A DNA stretch of 39,120 nucleotides. It comes from RGIG5952 sp045627605 (lineage in GTDB: Bacteria > Verrucomicrobiota > Kiritimatiellia > RFP12 > JAAYLN01). This document shows positions 31,146-39,120 of this stretch, piece by piece. The stretch's first letter is position 1; every line of letters begins with the position of its first letter. The stretch spans positions 1 to 39,120 of the forward strand of contig JAZQOA010000146.1 of the NCBI GenBank assembly GCA_045627605.1, written 5' to 3'. A program made the translations under genes and the position numbers. The notes below the pieces were generated by a model. That model worked only from the letters and a program-made list of their open reading frames with translations. It had not been told where the DNA came from and ran no database searches.

Positions 31146-31981
31146 TAGAGAATGCAATTGTCGATGAGGCGAACGGCGCCGCAATAGGCTGCTTCGGCGA
31201 GAAGGACATTCGGACCGAGCGTTGCAACTTCTTCAAGCGTTCCGTAGTCGACGGCCGCCGCGTAATCGACCTTGAGCCCGGCAGCCTCCATCTCCGATCT
31301 CATCAGGGCCCGGATTTTGGCGGCGTCTTTTTCACCCGCGCCATAAGCCGCCTTGGCGGCCGCAAGGGCCTTCGAGAGGCCCAGCGCGACAGGACGATCC
31401 GCCGCCTTGAGCCGCGTATTGCGCGAACTCATCGCTAGGCCATCCGCCTCGCGGACAATCGGCGACATCTCAATGCGGATCGGAAGGTTGAGGTCGCGGA
31501 CCATCCGCCGGATGATCGCGACTTGCTGGGCGTCTTTCTGGCCGAAGACGCCAACGTCCGCCATCGTGATGTTGAAAAGTTTGCAGCAGACCGTGCACAC
31601 GCCGCGGAAATGGCCGGGACGGACAGCGCCGCAGAGATGCGTGGAGAGAGAGGATTCGTTGACCAGGATGCTGGCGTCCGGGGCGTACATGTCTGAGACC
31701 CCGGGCATAAAAAGAAAATCAACGCCACGCTCTTCGCAGAGCTTGGCGTCGCGTTCGTGGTCGCGTGGGTAGATTTCGTAGTCTTCGCCAGGGCAGAACT
31801 GGATGGGGTTCACGAAAAGCGTGAGGACAACCTTGTCTGCCTCCTTCTTCGCCCGCTCAACAAGCGAGAGGTGCCCTTCGTGCAGGTACCCCATCGTCGG
31901 AACGACCGCAATTGACTCGCCGCGCGCGTGTATTTCGCGCGCCAAACCCTGCATTTCGCAGGGCGTCCTTACGATCTTCAT
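31145..31981 (-). CDS. panC: Pantothenate synthetase
   Basis: A 278-residue enzyme joining pantoate and beta-alanine with ATP. VVPTMGYLHEGHLSL (about 26-40) holds the HxGH nucleotide site. FVNPIQFCPGEDYEIYPR binds pantoate. GVFGQKDAQQVAIIRRM and the KMSKS-like LAMSSRNTRL follow. AGGAG lies 4 bases before the ATG at 31981. Neighbours are the small basic protein gene upstream and the lpxC-like gene overlapping by one base. Confidence 0.96.
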   Translation of the reverse strand: MKIVRTPCEMQGLAREIHARGESIAVVPTMGYLHEGHLSLVERAKKEADKVVLTLFVNPIQFCPGEDYEIYPRDHERDAKLCEERGVDFLFMPGVSDMYAPDASILVNESSLSTHLCGAVRPGHFRGVCTVCCKLFNITMADVGVFGQKDAQQVAIIRRMVRDLNLPIRIEMSPIVREADGLAMSSRNTRLKAADRPVALGLSKALAAAKAAYGAGEKDAAKIRALMRSEMEAAGLKVDYAAAVDYGTLEEVATLGPNVLLAEAAYCGAVRLIDNCIL

Positions 31982-32010
31982 TGACTCCTGCCCGATGCAA
32001 TGCGGCGCGA

Positions 32011-32166
32011 CTACTCGGCGGGCTTCGTCTTGCGAAGACCCTGGCCGCGGTCGCCCGGCTTCCACTGGCCGCGCTCCGCAAGGAGGTTGATGCGCTCGAA
32101 GCGCTTCAGGACGTTGCGCTTCGCGGTAATCTTGCTGGTGCCTTTAAGGCTGCGATGCTGGCTCAT
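32011..32166 (-). CDS. Small basic protein of the Chlamydiae/Verrucomicrobia type
   Basis: A 51-residue protein: MSQHRSLKGTSKITAKRNVL, then KRFERINLLAERGQWKPGD and a basic end. It matches the lineage-restricted small basic protein family (TIGR04137) in length and in the RNVLxRxERIxxLxxxGxWKxGD pattern. The function is unknown, with a ribosome link suggested by its charge. It is useful as a marker of PVC-group origin. The start is placed by homology; the ribosome site (GAGAG) is weak. panC begins 29 bases downstream and tRNA-His ends 23 bases upstream. Confidence 0.85.
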   Translation of the reverse strand: MSQHRSLKGTSKITAKRNVLKRFERINLLAERGQWKPGDRGQGLRKTKPAE

Positions 32167-32189
32167 TTTCGAACTCTCTCTCAAAAAAG

Positions 32190-32267
32190 TGGGGCGGGAG
32201 ACGGGACTCGAACCCGCGACAACCAGATCCACAATCTGGGGCTCTAACCAACTGAGCTACTCCCGCC
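32190..32267 (-). tRNA. tRNA-His (GTG)
   Basis: A complete cloverleaf on the minus strand. The acceptor is GGCGGGAG paired with CTCCCGCC, including the extra G at -1 opposite C73 that marks tRNA-His. The D arm begins TAGCTCAG. The anticodon stem is CAGAT/ATCTG with loop TTGTGGA (anticodon GTG). The T arm is GCGGG-TTCGAGT-CCCGT. The 3' CCA is encoded in the genome. Confidence 0.97.
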
Positions 32268-32286
32268 ACGCAAATCAAGGATTATT

Positions 32287-32315
32287 ATATTACCAAAAGA
32301 AGGCGATTTTGGCAA
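32287..32315 (-). promoter_or_regulatory. Likely promoter of tRNA-His
   Basis: On the minus strand TTGCCA (32315-32310), a 17-bp spacer, TAATAT (32292-32287). The TATAAT at 32289-32284 is an alternative with a 20-bp spacer. Confidence 0.45.
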
Positions 32316-32348
32316 ATGGCAATTTCAAGACGCCTCCCCACGGAACAC

Positions 32349-34871
32349 CTACCAGTCACGTGAGTTGGGCGGCATGGGGTATTCGCGACGCTGGCGCTGC
32401 TTGTCCGCCTCGTGTTCGCGTTCGCGCTGCAGGGCCTTGCGAAGCGCCTCCTCGACGTCGGGCGGCGGCTCGTCCTTCGATTCTTCCGCGGGCTTCGATT
32501 CCTGTTCCTCGTCCTGCCGCTCTTCGTTTTGCTGGTTTTCCTGCTGCTCCTGCTGTTGCCGATCCTGTTTCTCGTCTTGCTTTTCCTGCTGCTGGTTCTG
32601 CGCCTGCTGCTGTTGCTGCTGGTCCGCGGATGACGAACCGCCGCCGTCCTTGGGCAGCAGGTCGCGGATCTTGTAAAGAAACGAAAGGGCTTCGCGCGCG
32701 CCGCTGACGCGATCCGCCACGTTGGTGGTCTTGCAGTTGTAGTCCTGCAACCACAGGAGCTGCTCCATGAGTTCGTTGATTTTCGCGACGTTCTCCTCGG
32801 TGAAGGACGGGGCGTTCGTCGAGCCTTCCTGCTGCCGCCTTTGGGCATCTTGCGCGATGTATTGCTTCGCCCACTCGGGGAATCGCTCTGAAAACGACTT
32901 CGAGAGCGCCAGCGCCGTGGCGTTGTCTTCGCGCAACGGCCATTTGGGCTTGAGCGGCGAATCGACGACATTGGTCTCGCAGAGGATTCCCTCGTCGATG
33001 AGCCCCGGAGGCTCCGCCGTCATAAACCAGAAGCCAAAGGCGGCGTTTTCAGCAAGGGCGAGCGGTTCCACCGCAGCGGCTTCGTCGACGTCTTCGAGCG
33101 CCTGCGCGGCGCGGTCCATCGCCGAACGCGCCTCCTCGACCATCTGCCCGACCATCGCGCGCTGCTGCTCGTTGGTCACGGCCTGCGGGTTGGTCAGCGC
33201 GGGCTTGAGCGGGATCCACATGTCGCCAACGAGGCGCTGGCGCGTGGCGAGCGACTCAAGGCCCGAAATCCGCGCCGCCGCGCTTCGATTGGTGGCGAGC
33301 GTCCGCGAAGCCTCGGCAACGGCGCGCTGCTCCCCCAGCATCCGGGCGATCAACTGCGGTGGCTGCTCCTGGGCGTGGCGGGCGAGGACGGCGTCGACAT
33401 GCGCGGCTTCACGCAGCACGGGAAGGGCGGAAGTCGCGCGGTAGAGGTTGCGTTGGAGACGTTCGTCGCCGGCGTTTTTCGCCAGCGCCGTGCGGAAACC
33501 CCTTGCCGCGCCGGAGAGCAGTTCGACGCGCTCCGCGGCGTTTGTCGCGAGAACCGGGTCGAACGACTTCTTGAACTCCGCGGCGCCGTAAAGTTCCGCC
33601 GCCGCAGGGAAGTCGGGGTTTGCGGAAAGCGGCAGGAGGAGCGAGGCCGCATTGGTGGCGTCACCCGCAAGATAGGCGTCGACGGCCTCGTTGTAGACGA
33701 CCTTGGCGTCGCGTCCCGTGGCGGGCTGGCCCGGGACGGACGCAGCGGGGGCGTCCCCATCCGCGCGGGCCGCAAGGCCTGGCAGAAGGAGCATCGCCAT
33801 GACGAGCGCCCCGGCGGCTTTCGCGCCCGCCGCACCCGCGCGGTTCGCCGGCGCCGGGCGTCCCTTGGAGAGCGCGGCGGCGGCAAGCAGCAATATCAGC
33901 GCGGGAACAAGGAAGAGCTGGAAGCGTTCGACATGGCGGTTTTCAAGCATCTCCTCAAGCTCGCGCGCCGCGATCTTGGTGAGGTGCTGGCGGTAGATGG
34001 CACCGAGCGTGGTGGCCGCCGTACCCGAAGTGGCGAGCGGAATGTAGACGCCCCCCGAAACAGACGCAATGTCGCGAAGCGTCGATTCGGTGAGGCGCGA
34101 TTTCACATCGTGGCCGCCGAACTTCATCGTGCCGTTGCCGTCGGGCGACGGCACGGCGGCCCCCGTGGGGTCGCCAATGCCAACGGTGAAAACCGGGATG
34201 TTCCGCCGCCCGGCCTCCTCGGCCGCGCGCTTGGCGCGTCCGGCGAGATCCTCGCCGTCTGAAATCAGGAGAATCGCGTTGTTGTCGTCGGGCGCGTCGG
34301 AAAACGCCTCAAGGCACTTGTTGATCGCGTCGGCGATGTCGGTCTCGCCGCGCGGCGCGGAATCAATCGTGATGCCGTCGACGGCCTGTCGTAGAAAGGC
34401 GTAGTCGGTCGTCAGCGGACAGAGCATAAGCCCCTTGCCGCGGAAGACGAGCACGCCGGCGCGGTCGCCTTTCAGGTCGGCGACGAGGTCGAGAATGTCG
34501 ACCTTGGCGCGTTCAAGGCGATTGGGATGGACGTCGGCGGCGAGCATCGAGCGTGAAACGTCAAGCGCGACGAGGAGGCTGCGTCCATGCGACTTAAGGT
34601 GGACGTCCGCCCTGCCCCACTGCGGACGCGCAGCCGCGACGCCAAGAAGCACGAGCCCCGCCGCCAGTAGCGCGAGCTGTACGAACGGAATTGCGCTAAA
34701 CCCGACGGTGCCACCCGTCCGCGACGACGCAAGGCCGACGCGCTTCAGGAGGTCGGGCGTCGCCATGAGGCCAAGGCGGCTGTTGCCGCGCTTCAGCAGC
34801 CAGCAGGCGGCAAGGGCGAGAAAGGCCGCCAACGGCACGAGGAGAAGCATCCACGGGTAGAAAAATCGCAT
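32349..34871 (-). CDS. BatB-type VWA membrane protein with TPR/BatC-like extension
   Basis: An 840-residue protein. An N-terminal membrane segment (FFYPWMLLLVPLAAFLALAA) and a second near 65-85 flank the start of a von Willebrand A domain. The metal site is ALDVSRSM (DxSxS), with the Thr in GETDIADA and the Asp in LLISDGED. A third membrane helix lies near 325-345 and a fourth near 360-385. The second half has TPR-like helices (VVYNEAVDAYLAGDATNAASLLLPL) and a long Gln/Glu/Asp-rich tail, as in BatC. The ATG at 34871 has GAGGTG upstream and follows the batA stop by 7 bases; the frame is open far upstream but that part is antisense-like. Role: part of the MoxR-Bat complex in envelope stress or protein maturation (family knowledge). 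Confidence 0.87.
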   Translation of the reverse strand: MRFFYPWMLLLVPLAAFLALAACWLLKRGNSRLGLMATPDLLKRVGLASSRTGGTVGFSAIPFVQLALLAAGLVLLGVAAARPQWGRADVHLKSHGRSLLVALDVSRSMLAADVHPNRLERAKVDILDLVADLKGDRAGVLVFRGKGLMLCPLTTDYAFLRQAVDGITIDSAPRGETDIADAINKCLEAFSDAPDDNNAILLISDGEDLAGRAKRAAEEAGRRNIPVFTVGIGDPTGAAVPSPDGNGTMKFGGHDVKSRLTESTLRDIASVSGGVYIPLATSGTAATTLGAIYRQHLTKIAARELEEMLENRHVERFQLFLVPALILLLAAAALSKGRPAPANRAGAAGAKAAGALVMAMLLLPGLAARADGDAPAASVPGQPATGRDAKVVYNEAVDAYLAGDATNAASLLLPLSANPDFPAAAELYGAAEFKKSFDPVLATNAAERVELLSGAARGFRTALAKNAGDERLQRNLYRATSALPVLREAAHVDAVLARHAQEQPPQLIARMLGEQRAVAEASRTLATNRSAAARISGLESLATRQRLVGDMWIPLKPALTNPQAVTNEQQRAMVGQMVEEARSAMDRAAQALEDVDEAAAVEPLALAENAAFGFWFMTAEPPGLIDEGILCETNVVDSPLKPKWPLREDNATALALSKSFSERFPEWAKQYIAQDAQRRQQEGSTNAPSFTEENVAKINELMEQLLWLQDYNCKTTNVADRVSGAREALSFLYKIRDLLPKDGGGSSSADQQQQQQAQNQQQEKQDEKQDRQQQEQQENQQNEERQDEEQESKPAEESKDEPPPDVEEALRKALQREREHEADKQRQRREYPMPPNSRDW

Positions 34872-34878
34872 AGGCACC

Positions 34879-35931
34879 TCAAAGCGGACGGTGAACGCAC
34901 AGCAGGCTTGCGGCAACCGCGGCGGCAAGAACCACGGCGCCCAGAAGGAGCGGGCCGGCGAAACGCTCGTTGTAGTTGTTGTAGACGTCGCGCTCGACAT
35001 GCGTCTTCTCCAGCGCGTCGATCTCCTCCATGACCTTCTCGAAACCCTCGCGGTCGCGGACGCCGTAGTAGCGGCCGCCCGTCGCAGACGCGATGCCCTT
35101 GAGCTCGGCCTCGTCGAACTCCACCATGCCGCGCGCCACAGCGCTCCGCCCGAAGGCGTCGCGCGTCCGGAACGGCGCGTAGCCCGTCGTCGATCCAACG
35201 CCAATCGCGTAGACCTTGATGCCGAGTTCCTTGGCGATCTCCGCCGCGCGCTCGGGTGTGACGAGACCGGTGTTCGAAACGCCATCCGAAAGCAAAACCA
35301 CGATCTTGGACTTCAGTTCCGATTCGCGGAGACGCGCGCAGGCGGTGGTGAGGCCGTCGCCAACTGCGGTGAGGGTCTCCTCGCTCGAAACCTGTCGGCC
35401 CTCGTCGTCGGCCGTCGTCCCCGGGACGTTGACCGCCTTAAGGTACTGCATGACCGCCGCATGGTCGGCCGTAAGCGGGCAGCGCGTCGAGGCGTAGCCG
35501 CCAAACGAGACAAGCGTGATGAGGTCGTCGGGGCGTTTGCCTATAAATGTGCCAAACTCTTCCTTCACCACGTCGAGGCGCGTCGGCGCGTCGGCGGCGC
35601 CAGGGTTTTTGGCGAGATCAAGCGCCATCATCGAGCCCGAGACGTCGACGACCATGGCGATGGCGATCGAATCGACGGAACGGCTTTCACGCGCGAAATA
35701 GGTCTGCGGACGCGCCGCCGAAACGACAAGGAGCACTGCTCCCGCAATGAAGGCGAAGGGTACGGCGCGGGCCAAAGTCCCGCGCCACCCGGCGGTCCGT
35801 CGCGGCAGGAAACGCACAGGCGCGAAGGGAATCGCCGCCGGGCGACTGGGGCGGCGGAGCATGCGCCAGGCCGCAGCCAGAAGCGGGAGCAACAGCAGGA
35901 AGGCCCAGGGAGTCGCGAATCTAAAGTTCAT
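34879..35931 (-). CDS. BatA-type VWA membrane protein
   Basis: A 350-residue protein. A membrane helix at about 9-25 and a second near 58-75 precede a VWA domain. The metal-binding motif is VVDVSGSM (DxSxS), followed by RLDVVKEEF, LVSFGGYA, and LLSDGVSN. The C-terminal helix (about 325-345) gives a third membrane pass. The VWA domain faces the periplasm by family knowledge. It lies 13 bases after the DUF4381-like gene and 7 before batB, so it is in the operon. The ribosome site is weak. Confidence 0.9.
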   Translation of the reverse strand: MNFRFATPWAFLLLLPLLAAAWRMLRRPSRPAAIPFAPVRFLPRRTAGWRGTLARAVPFAFIAGAVLLVVSAARPQTYFARESRSVDSIAIAMVVDVSGSMMALDLAKNPGAADAPTRLDVVKEEFGTFIGKRPDDLITLVSFGGYASTRCPLTADHAAVMQYLKAVNVPGTTADDEGRQVSSEETLTAVGDGLTTACARLRESELKSKIVVLLSDGVSNTGLVTPERAAEIAKELGIKVYAIGVGSTTGYAPFRTRDAFGRSAVARGMVEFDEAELKGIASATGGRYYGVRDREGFEKVMEEIDALEKTHVERDVYNNYNERFAGPLLLGAVVLAAAVAASLLCVHRPL

Positions 35932-35944
35932 GGTTTGCCAAGGG

Positions 35945-36964
35945 TTATTCGACGTCGGCCGATTGCCCGGCGGACGCGCCATTTTGGGAAGCGGCGCCGC
36001 CCGGCGCCGCATGGGCGCTGTCGGCGCTGTCGCGCTCGATGTAGCGGCGGGCCGAGGCCGCGGCGTCGGAGGCGATCTCCGATGTGGCCGATTGCCCGGC
36101 GAATTTCACCATGTCCGCCGAGTGGAGAAATTCCGAGAGATAGGAAAGGGTCGCGTCCGTGAAGTGGGGGTGCTTTCTTGCGGCCGCGAGAAACTCCTCG
36201 GTCGTGAGCCGCGGGGCGCGGATTTTGTAGGCGCGCTCAATGTAGCGGCGGACGACGTGGGTAAGCTCCACGTAGTAGTCCTTGAAAAGGCCGCGGTCGG
36301 TCAGGCGGCGCTCCAGCAACGCGGCGAGTTCCGCGAAGGCGCGCTCCGAAGGCGTCATGCGGCGCAGTTTCACGGCGCGGTGGATGCGGCGCGCCAAAAA
36401 CACGGCCAGCGCCACGGCGGCGGCAAGACCGAGCGCCCAGAGAGACCAGAGCAGGAAGGTGCGCGCCGTCGGCATCACGAAGAACTTTTTCGGCGCAATC
36501 TCAACCGATCCCTCCGCCGGCGGCAAAGACGCCACGGGGAAGAGCACCGGGCTTGTCGCGAAACTGCCCCGGTCGTTTCCAAGCGCGTCGCGGACGTCCA
36601 CCGCAAAGGGGGCGAGCCGGTATTTCCCGGCGGCGGGATCGGGCACCAGGCGCCAGCGCGACGCCGTCTCGACGCGACCGTCAGGCAAGGCGCGCGGTTC
36701 GCGCCCGTATCCCTCGGCGACGGCAAAGCCCTGGAAGCGCATGCGGAGCGCGTCGAGATCCGGCATCGAGACCTTGAGCGACGCAGGAGCGGTCAGCGTG
36801 ATCGTCGCCGTGTAGTCCTTCGCCAGCGAAAGCGTCTCGGAATCGCCTTCGAAGGCAATTTCAACTTCGCCGGAAAGAAGCGGCGCCGCGAACGACGCGC
36901 CTTGCGCACCTGGCGAAAGGAGCGCCGCGAACGCCAAGGCGGCAAGCATGCGTGGGAGCTTCAT
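35945..36964 (-). CDS. DUF4381/BatD-like membrane protein of the Bat operon
   Basis: A 339-residue protein. A signal peptide (1-22, ending GAQGAS) is followed by a beta-rich exported domain (EVEIAFEGDSETLSLAKDYTATITLTAP). A membrane helix lies at about 168-188 and a cytoplasmic helical region with RRYIERAYKIRAPRLTTEEFL. That arrangement and place (between DUF58 and BatA) fit DUF4381-type partners. The ATG overlaps the DUF58 stop (ATGA). It presumably holds the VWA proteins near MoxR at the inner membrane; inferred from the operon. Confidence 0.75.
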   Translation of the reverse strand: MKLPRMLAALAFAALLSPGAQGASFAAPLLSGEVEIAFEGDSETLSLAKDYTATITLTAPASLKVSMPDLDALRMRFQGFAVAEGYGREPRALPDGRVETASRWRLVPDPAAGKYRLAPFAVDVRDALGNDRGSFATSPVLFPVASLPPAEGSVEIAPKKFFVMPTARTFLLWSLWALGLAAAVALAVFLARRIHRAVKLRRMTPSERAFAELAALLERRLTDRGLFKDYYVELTHVVRRYIERAYKIRAPRLTTEEFLAAARKHPHFTDATLSYLSEFLHSADMVKFAGQSATSEIASDAAASARRYIERDSADSAHAAPGGAASQNGASAGQSADVE

Positions 36965-37869
36965 CGTCCGGCCCCCTTTCTCGCGCGGCGGAGGAACAAG
37001 GCGCGAAGCTTGCCGACGAGGACGTCGTCGCCGTCTGCCGTGCTCAGCGGGACCTCGTCGACGCCGGACGACGCGAAGGTGCGCGAGAGCGCGGTGCGCG
37101 CCGCCGCAGCCGCCTGGGCGAATTCGTCGCGGACAGTCTTGGAAGACGTGTCGAGCAGGATGATGCCGCCGGTTTCGGGATCCGCGACCTCGACGAGGCC
37201 GGCATCCGGCAACTGCGCTTCGCAGGGGTCTGAGACGGTGATTGCCACGAGGTCGTGGCGGCGCGCCGCCACACGAAGCTCGTGGGTGAAGTCCGGGGCG
37301 AGGAAATCGGAGATGAGGAAGACTAGGGCGCGGCGTTTGTGCACGCGGTTGAATTCGCGCAACGCGCCGGCGATGTCGGTGCCGCCCGCGCCTGAATGGT
37401 CGGCGGCGAGCACGTCGCGGACAAGCCGCATCACCGCGGTGCGTCCGCGACGCGGAGGGATGAACTTCTCGATCTTGTCGGCGAAGTTGACGAGCCCCAC
37501 GTTGTCGCCGTTTTCCGTCGCCGCCATGGCGAGAAGGCTCGTGACAAGCGCGGCGAGTTCCGACTTGGTGCTGCGCGCGCTGCCGCAGCCTTGCGAACCG
37601 GAGACGTCGACGAGGAACATCACGGTCAGTTCGCGCTCCTCGCTGAAGCGCTTGATGTGCGGGGAGCCGGTGCGCGCGGTGACATTCCAGTCGATCGAGC
37701 GGACATCGTCGCCCGGCACGTAGGGGCGCACCTCGTCGAACTCGATGCCCTGCCCCTTGAAGGACGAGTGGTATTCGCCCGAAAGTTCTTCGCTGACGAG
37801 ATGAAGGGTGAGAAGGCGGATCTTGTTGACCCGCTTTCGCAACTCGTCGAAATCCTGGCGCTTTTCCAT
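36961..37869 (-). CDS. DUF58 protein of the Bat operon
   Basis: A 302-residue cytoplasmic protein. The DUF58 signature is present: ELSGEYHSSFKGQGIEFDEVRPYVPGDDVR leads into SIDWNVTARTG (about 29-69, quoted in parts). A VWA-like core follows with FLVDVSGSQ and the GGTDIAGAL Thr. DUF58 proteins pair with MoxR ATPases. It starts 61 bases after moxR and overlaps the next gene by 4 bases. Confidence 0.93.
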   Translation of the reverse strand: MEKRQDFDELRKRVNKIRLLTLHLVSEELSGEYHSSFKGQGIEFDEVRPYVPGDDVRSIDWNVTARTGSPHIKRFSEERELTVMFLVDVSGSQGCGSARSTKSELAALVTSLLAMAATENGDNVGLVNFADKIEKFIPPRRGRTAVMRLVRDVLAADHSGAGGTDIAGALREFNRVHKRRALVFLISDFLAPDFTHELRVAARRHDLVAITVSDPCEAQLPDAGLVEVADPETGGIILLDTSSKTVRDEFAQAAAAARTALSRTFASSGVDEVPLSTADGDDVLVGKLRALFLRRARKGAGR

Positions 37870-37930
37870 CGCGTAAGGCAGCAGAAAGCCCCCGGGCCGC
37901 CGCGGAGGACGGCACACGGGGATGCGTCAA

Positions 37931-38914
37931 TCAGGGCACGGGAATCGCGGAAAGGATTTTGTCGACGACGGCGTCGGCAGTGAGATCCTCGGCCTCCGCC
38001 TCGTAGGAAAGCATCACGCGGTGGCGAAGCACTTCGCGCGCGACTTCCTTGACGTCCTGCGGCGTGGCGAAGGGGCGGCCGCGCAGCAACGCGGAGGCGC
38101 GGGCGCCGATCTGGAGCCAGAGCGTGGCGCGCGGCGAGGCGCCCATCTCGATGCAGCCGGCGAGATCCCCGAGCTTGTATTTGGCGGGGTCGCGCGTCGC
38201 GCAGACGATGTCGAGGATGTATTCGCCGACCTTCTCGTCGCAGTAGACGTTGTCGAGCGCCGCGCGAAGCGCCGCCACTTCATCGGGCGTGACGACGGCC
38301 TGCGCCTCGGCCTTCGTGCGCGAGGTAAAGCGGTTCATGATGCGGCGCTCGTCGTCGCGCGACGGGTAGCTGGCGACGCACTTGAGCATGAAGCGGTCGA
38401 CCTGCGCCTCGGGAAGCGCGTAGGTGCCCTTTTGCTCGATCGGGTTCTGCGTCGCGAGGACAAGGAAAGGAGACGGCAGGTCGTAGGTCGTGTCGCCAAG
38501 CGTCACGCGGCGCTCCTGCATGGCCTCGAGAAGTGCGCTCTGGACCTTTGCCGGCGCGCGGTTGATTTCGTCCGCCAGCAGGAGGTTCGTGAAAACCGGG
38601 CCCTTGCGCGGCTCGAAAGAGCCGTCCTTCTGGTTGTAGATGAGCGTGCCGACGACATCGGCGGGGAGCAGGTCCGGGGTGAACGAGATGCGCTGGAACT
38701 GGAGGCCGAGGGTCTTTGCGAGCGCCTGGATCGCGGTGGTCTTCGCCAGCCCCGGGACGCCTTCCAGAAGGATATGCCCGCCGCTGACGAGCGCGATCAA
38801 CATGTCGTCGACAAGTTTTTCCTGTCCGACGAGGACTTTCCCGACTTCCTGCCTAATTTTTTCAAGCACAGCGCCTTGCGTTTCAATTTCGCGTGCAGCT
38901 CCAGATGTATTCAT
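37931..38914 (-). CDS. moxR: MoxR-family AAA+ ATPase
   Basis: A 327-residue ATPase. Walker A is EGVPGLAKT (about 52-60). Walker B is LLLADEINRAP, with sensor 1 LATQNP and LPEAQVDRF holding the arginine-finger region. A helical lid domain completes the usual length. It acts as a chaperone-like motor for the VWA partners encoded downstream. The ATG at 38914 has GGAGG 8 bases upstream; a TTG five codons earlier lies on that ribosome site. First gene of a five-gene operon that ends at 32349. Confidence 0.95.
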   Translation of the reverse strand: MNTSGAAREIETQGAVLEKIRQEVGKVLVGQEKLVDDMLIALVSGGHILLEGVPGLAKTTAIQALAKTLGLQFQRISFTPDLLPADVVGTLIYNQKDGSFEPRKGPVFTNLLLADEINRAPAKVQSALLEAMQERRVTLGDTTYDLPSPFLVLATQNPIEQKGTYALPEAQVDRFMLKCVASYPSRDDERRIMNRFTSRTKAEAQAVVTPDEVAALRAALDNVYCDEKVGEYILDIVCATRDPAKYKLGDLAGCIEMGASPRATLWLQIGARASALLRGRPFATPQDVKEVAREVLRHRVMLSYEAEAEDLTADAVVDKILSAIPVP

Positions 38915-38939
38915 TTCAAAAACCTCCAATACTGTTTAT

Positions 38940-38967
38940 ATTATATTGGAGAACCGTCAAAAGTCAA
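38940..38967 (-). promoter_or_regulatory. Sigma70 promoter of the MoxR-Bat operon
   Basis: On the minus strand TTGACT (38967-38962), a 16-bp spacer, TATAAT (38945-38940). It is the best promoter match in the window, 26 bases before the ATG. Confidence 0.85.
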
Positions 38968-39003
38968 GGGGCGAGGCGAAACACCCTTATCCCGGATTTT
39001 CCC

Positions 39004-39009
39004 TATAAT
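39004..39009 (+). promoter_or_regulatory. -10-like box of a divergent unit running off the window
   Basis: TATAAT on the plus strand, followed by GAAAGGAAG at 39033. No reading frame can be supported in the remaining 80 bases. Confidence 0.35.
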
Positions 39010-39120
39010 AGACCAAGACAACGGACTTGCCTGAAAGGAAGACTGCGTTTCCAGCCGCCGCCAGCCGTTGTGTCCAGCATTCAGCCCGATTTTCCCCGCA
39101 TGGCAGTATGGTAAGGGCAG

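Noticed and set aside
34872..35285. Longer N terminus for the BatB-type protein
   Set aside because: The open frame continues upstream but overlaps batA and gives Arg/Ser-rich antisense-like sequence; the ATG at 34871 has a ribosome site and starts with a membrane helix.
35747..37723. A 658-codon plus-strand frame opposite the Bat operon
   Set aside because: Antisense to DUF4381-like and DUF58 genes with clear motifs; no domain of its own.

Overview
The window looks like a chromosomal piece of a Gram-negative member of the PVC group, most likely a Kiritimatiellota/Verrucomicrobiota-type anaerobe. Three things point there: a 51-residue 'small basic protein' of the kind known from Chlamydiae/Verrucomicrobia, several PEP-CTERM proteins, and secreted proteins opening with a 'SANIVGY' motif after the signal peptide. 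The LpxC-like protein argues for an outer membrane, and the anaerobic NrdG-type activase argues for anaerobic life. The lineage is inference; no rRNA gene is present.

Positions 1-13,991 are an accessory region built around a four-gene cassette that occurs three times. Its order is always (1) a secreted repeat-domain protein with SANIVGY, (2) a PEP-CTERM surface protein, then a Rho-independent terminator, (3) a single-pass membrane protein with a low-complexity linker and a helical C-terminal domain, and (4) a secreted protein ending in a GWAPAPTN(D/E)xQKAIWE motif. Copy 1 (+) spans 2-2628 with gene 1 cut by the window edge; copy 2 (+) spans 5787-8796; copy 3 (-) spans 13957-10871. Copies 2 and 3 face each other and share exactly conserved outer ends (56/56 and 79/80 bases) around very different interiors. 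Between the copies lie a DUF4143 AAA ATPase behind three 23-bp repeats, a DUF3800 gene with a truncated HTH gene, a four-helix-bundle/zinc-finger gene, a relic of a second four-helix gene, a NYN pseudogene, a 3' relic of cassette gene 4, and several GC-rich palindromic intergenic repeats. This has the look of a rearranging island. No function is known to me for the cassette; a cell-surface assembly is the most natural reading.

Positions 14,000-28,150 are GC-rich metabolic genes. They include an exported DUF362-DUF1893-flavodoxin fusion; a minus-strand carbohydrate operon (propeller + beta-helix protein, Asp-box sialidase-like protein, sugar isomerase); a plus-strand pair (GT4 glycosyltransferase, MFS transporter); and a tightly packed minus-strand run cstA - aroC::chorismate mutase - aroE - nrdG-like.

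Positions 28,373-32,267 hold an unidentified membrane protein with a leaderless-type promoter, then a minus-strand operon (small basic protein, panC, lpxC-like, maf) and tRNA-His. Positions 32,349-38,914 are a complete MoxR-Bat operon (MoxR ATPase, DUF58, DUF4381-like, BatA, BatB with a TPR/BatC-like tail) behind a clear promoter. The last 200 bases hold that promoter and the possible start of a divergent unit.
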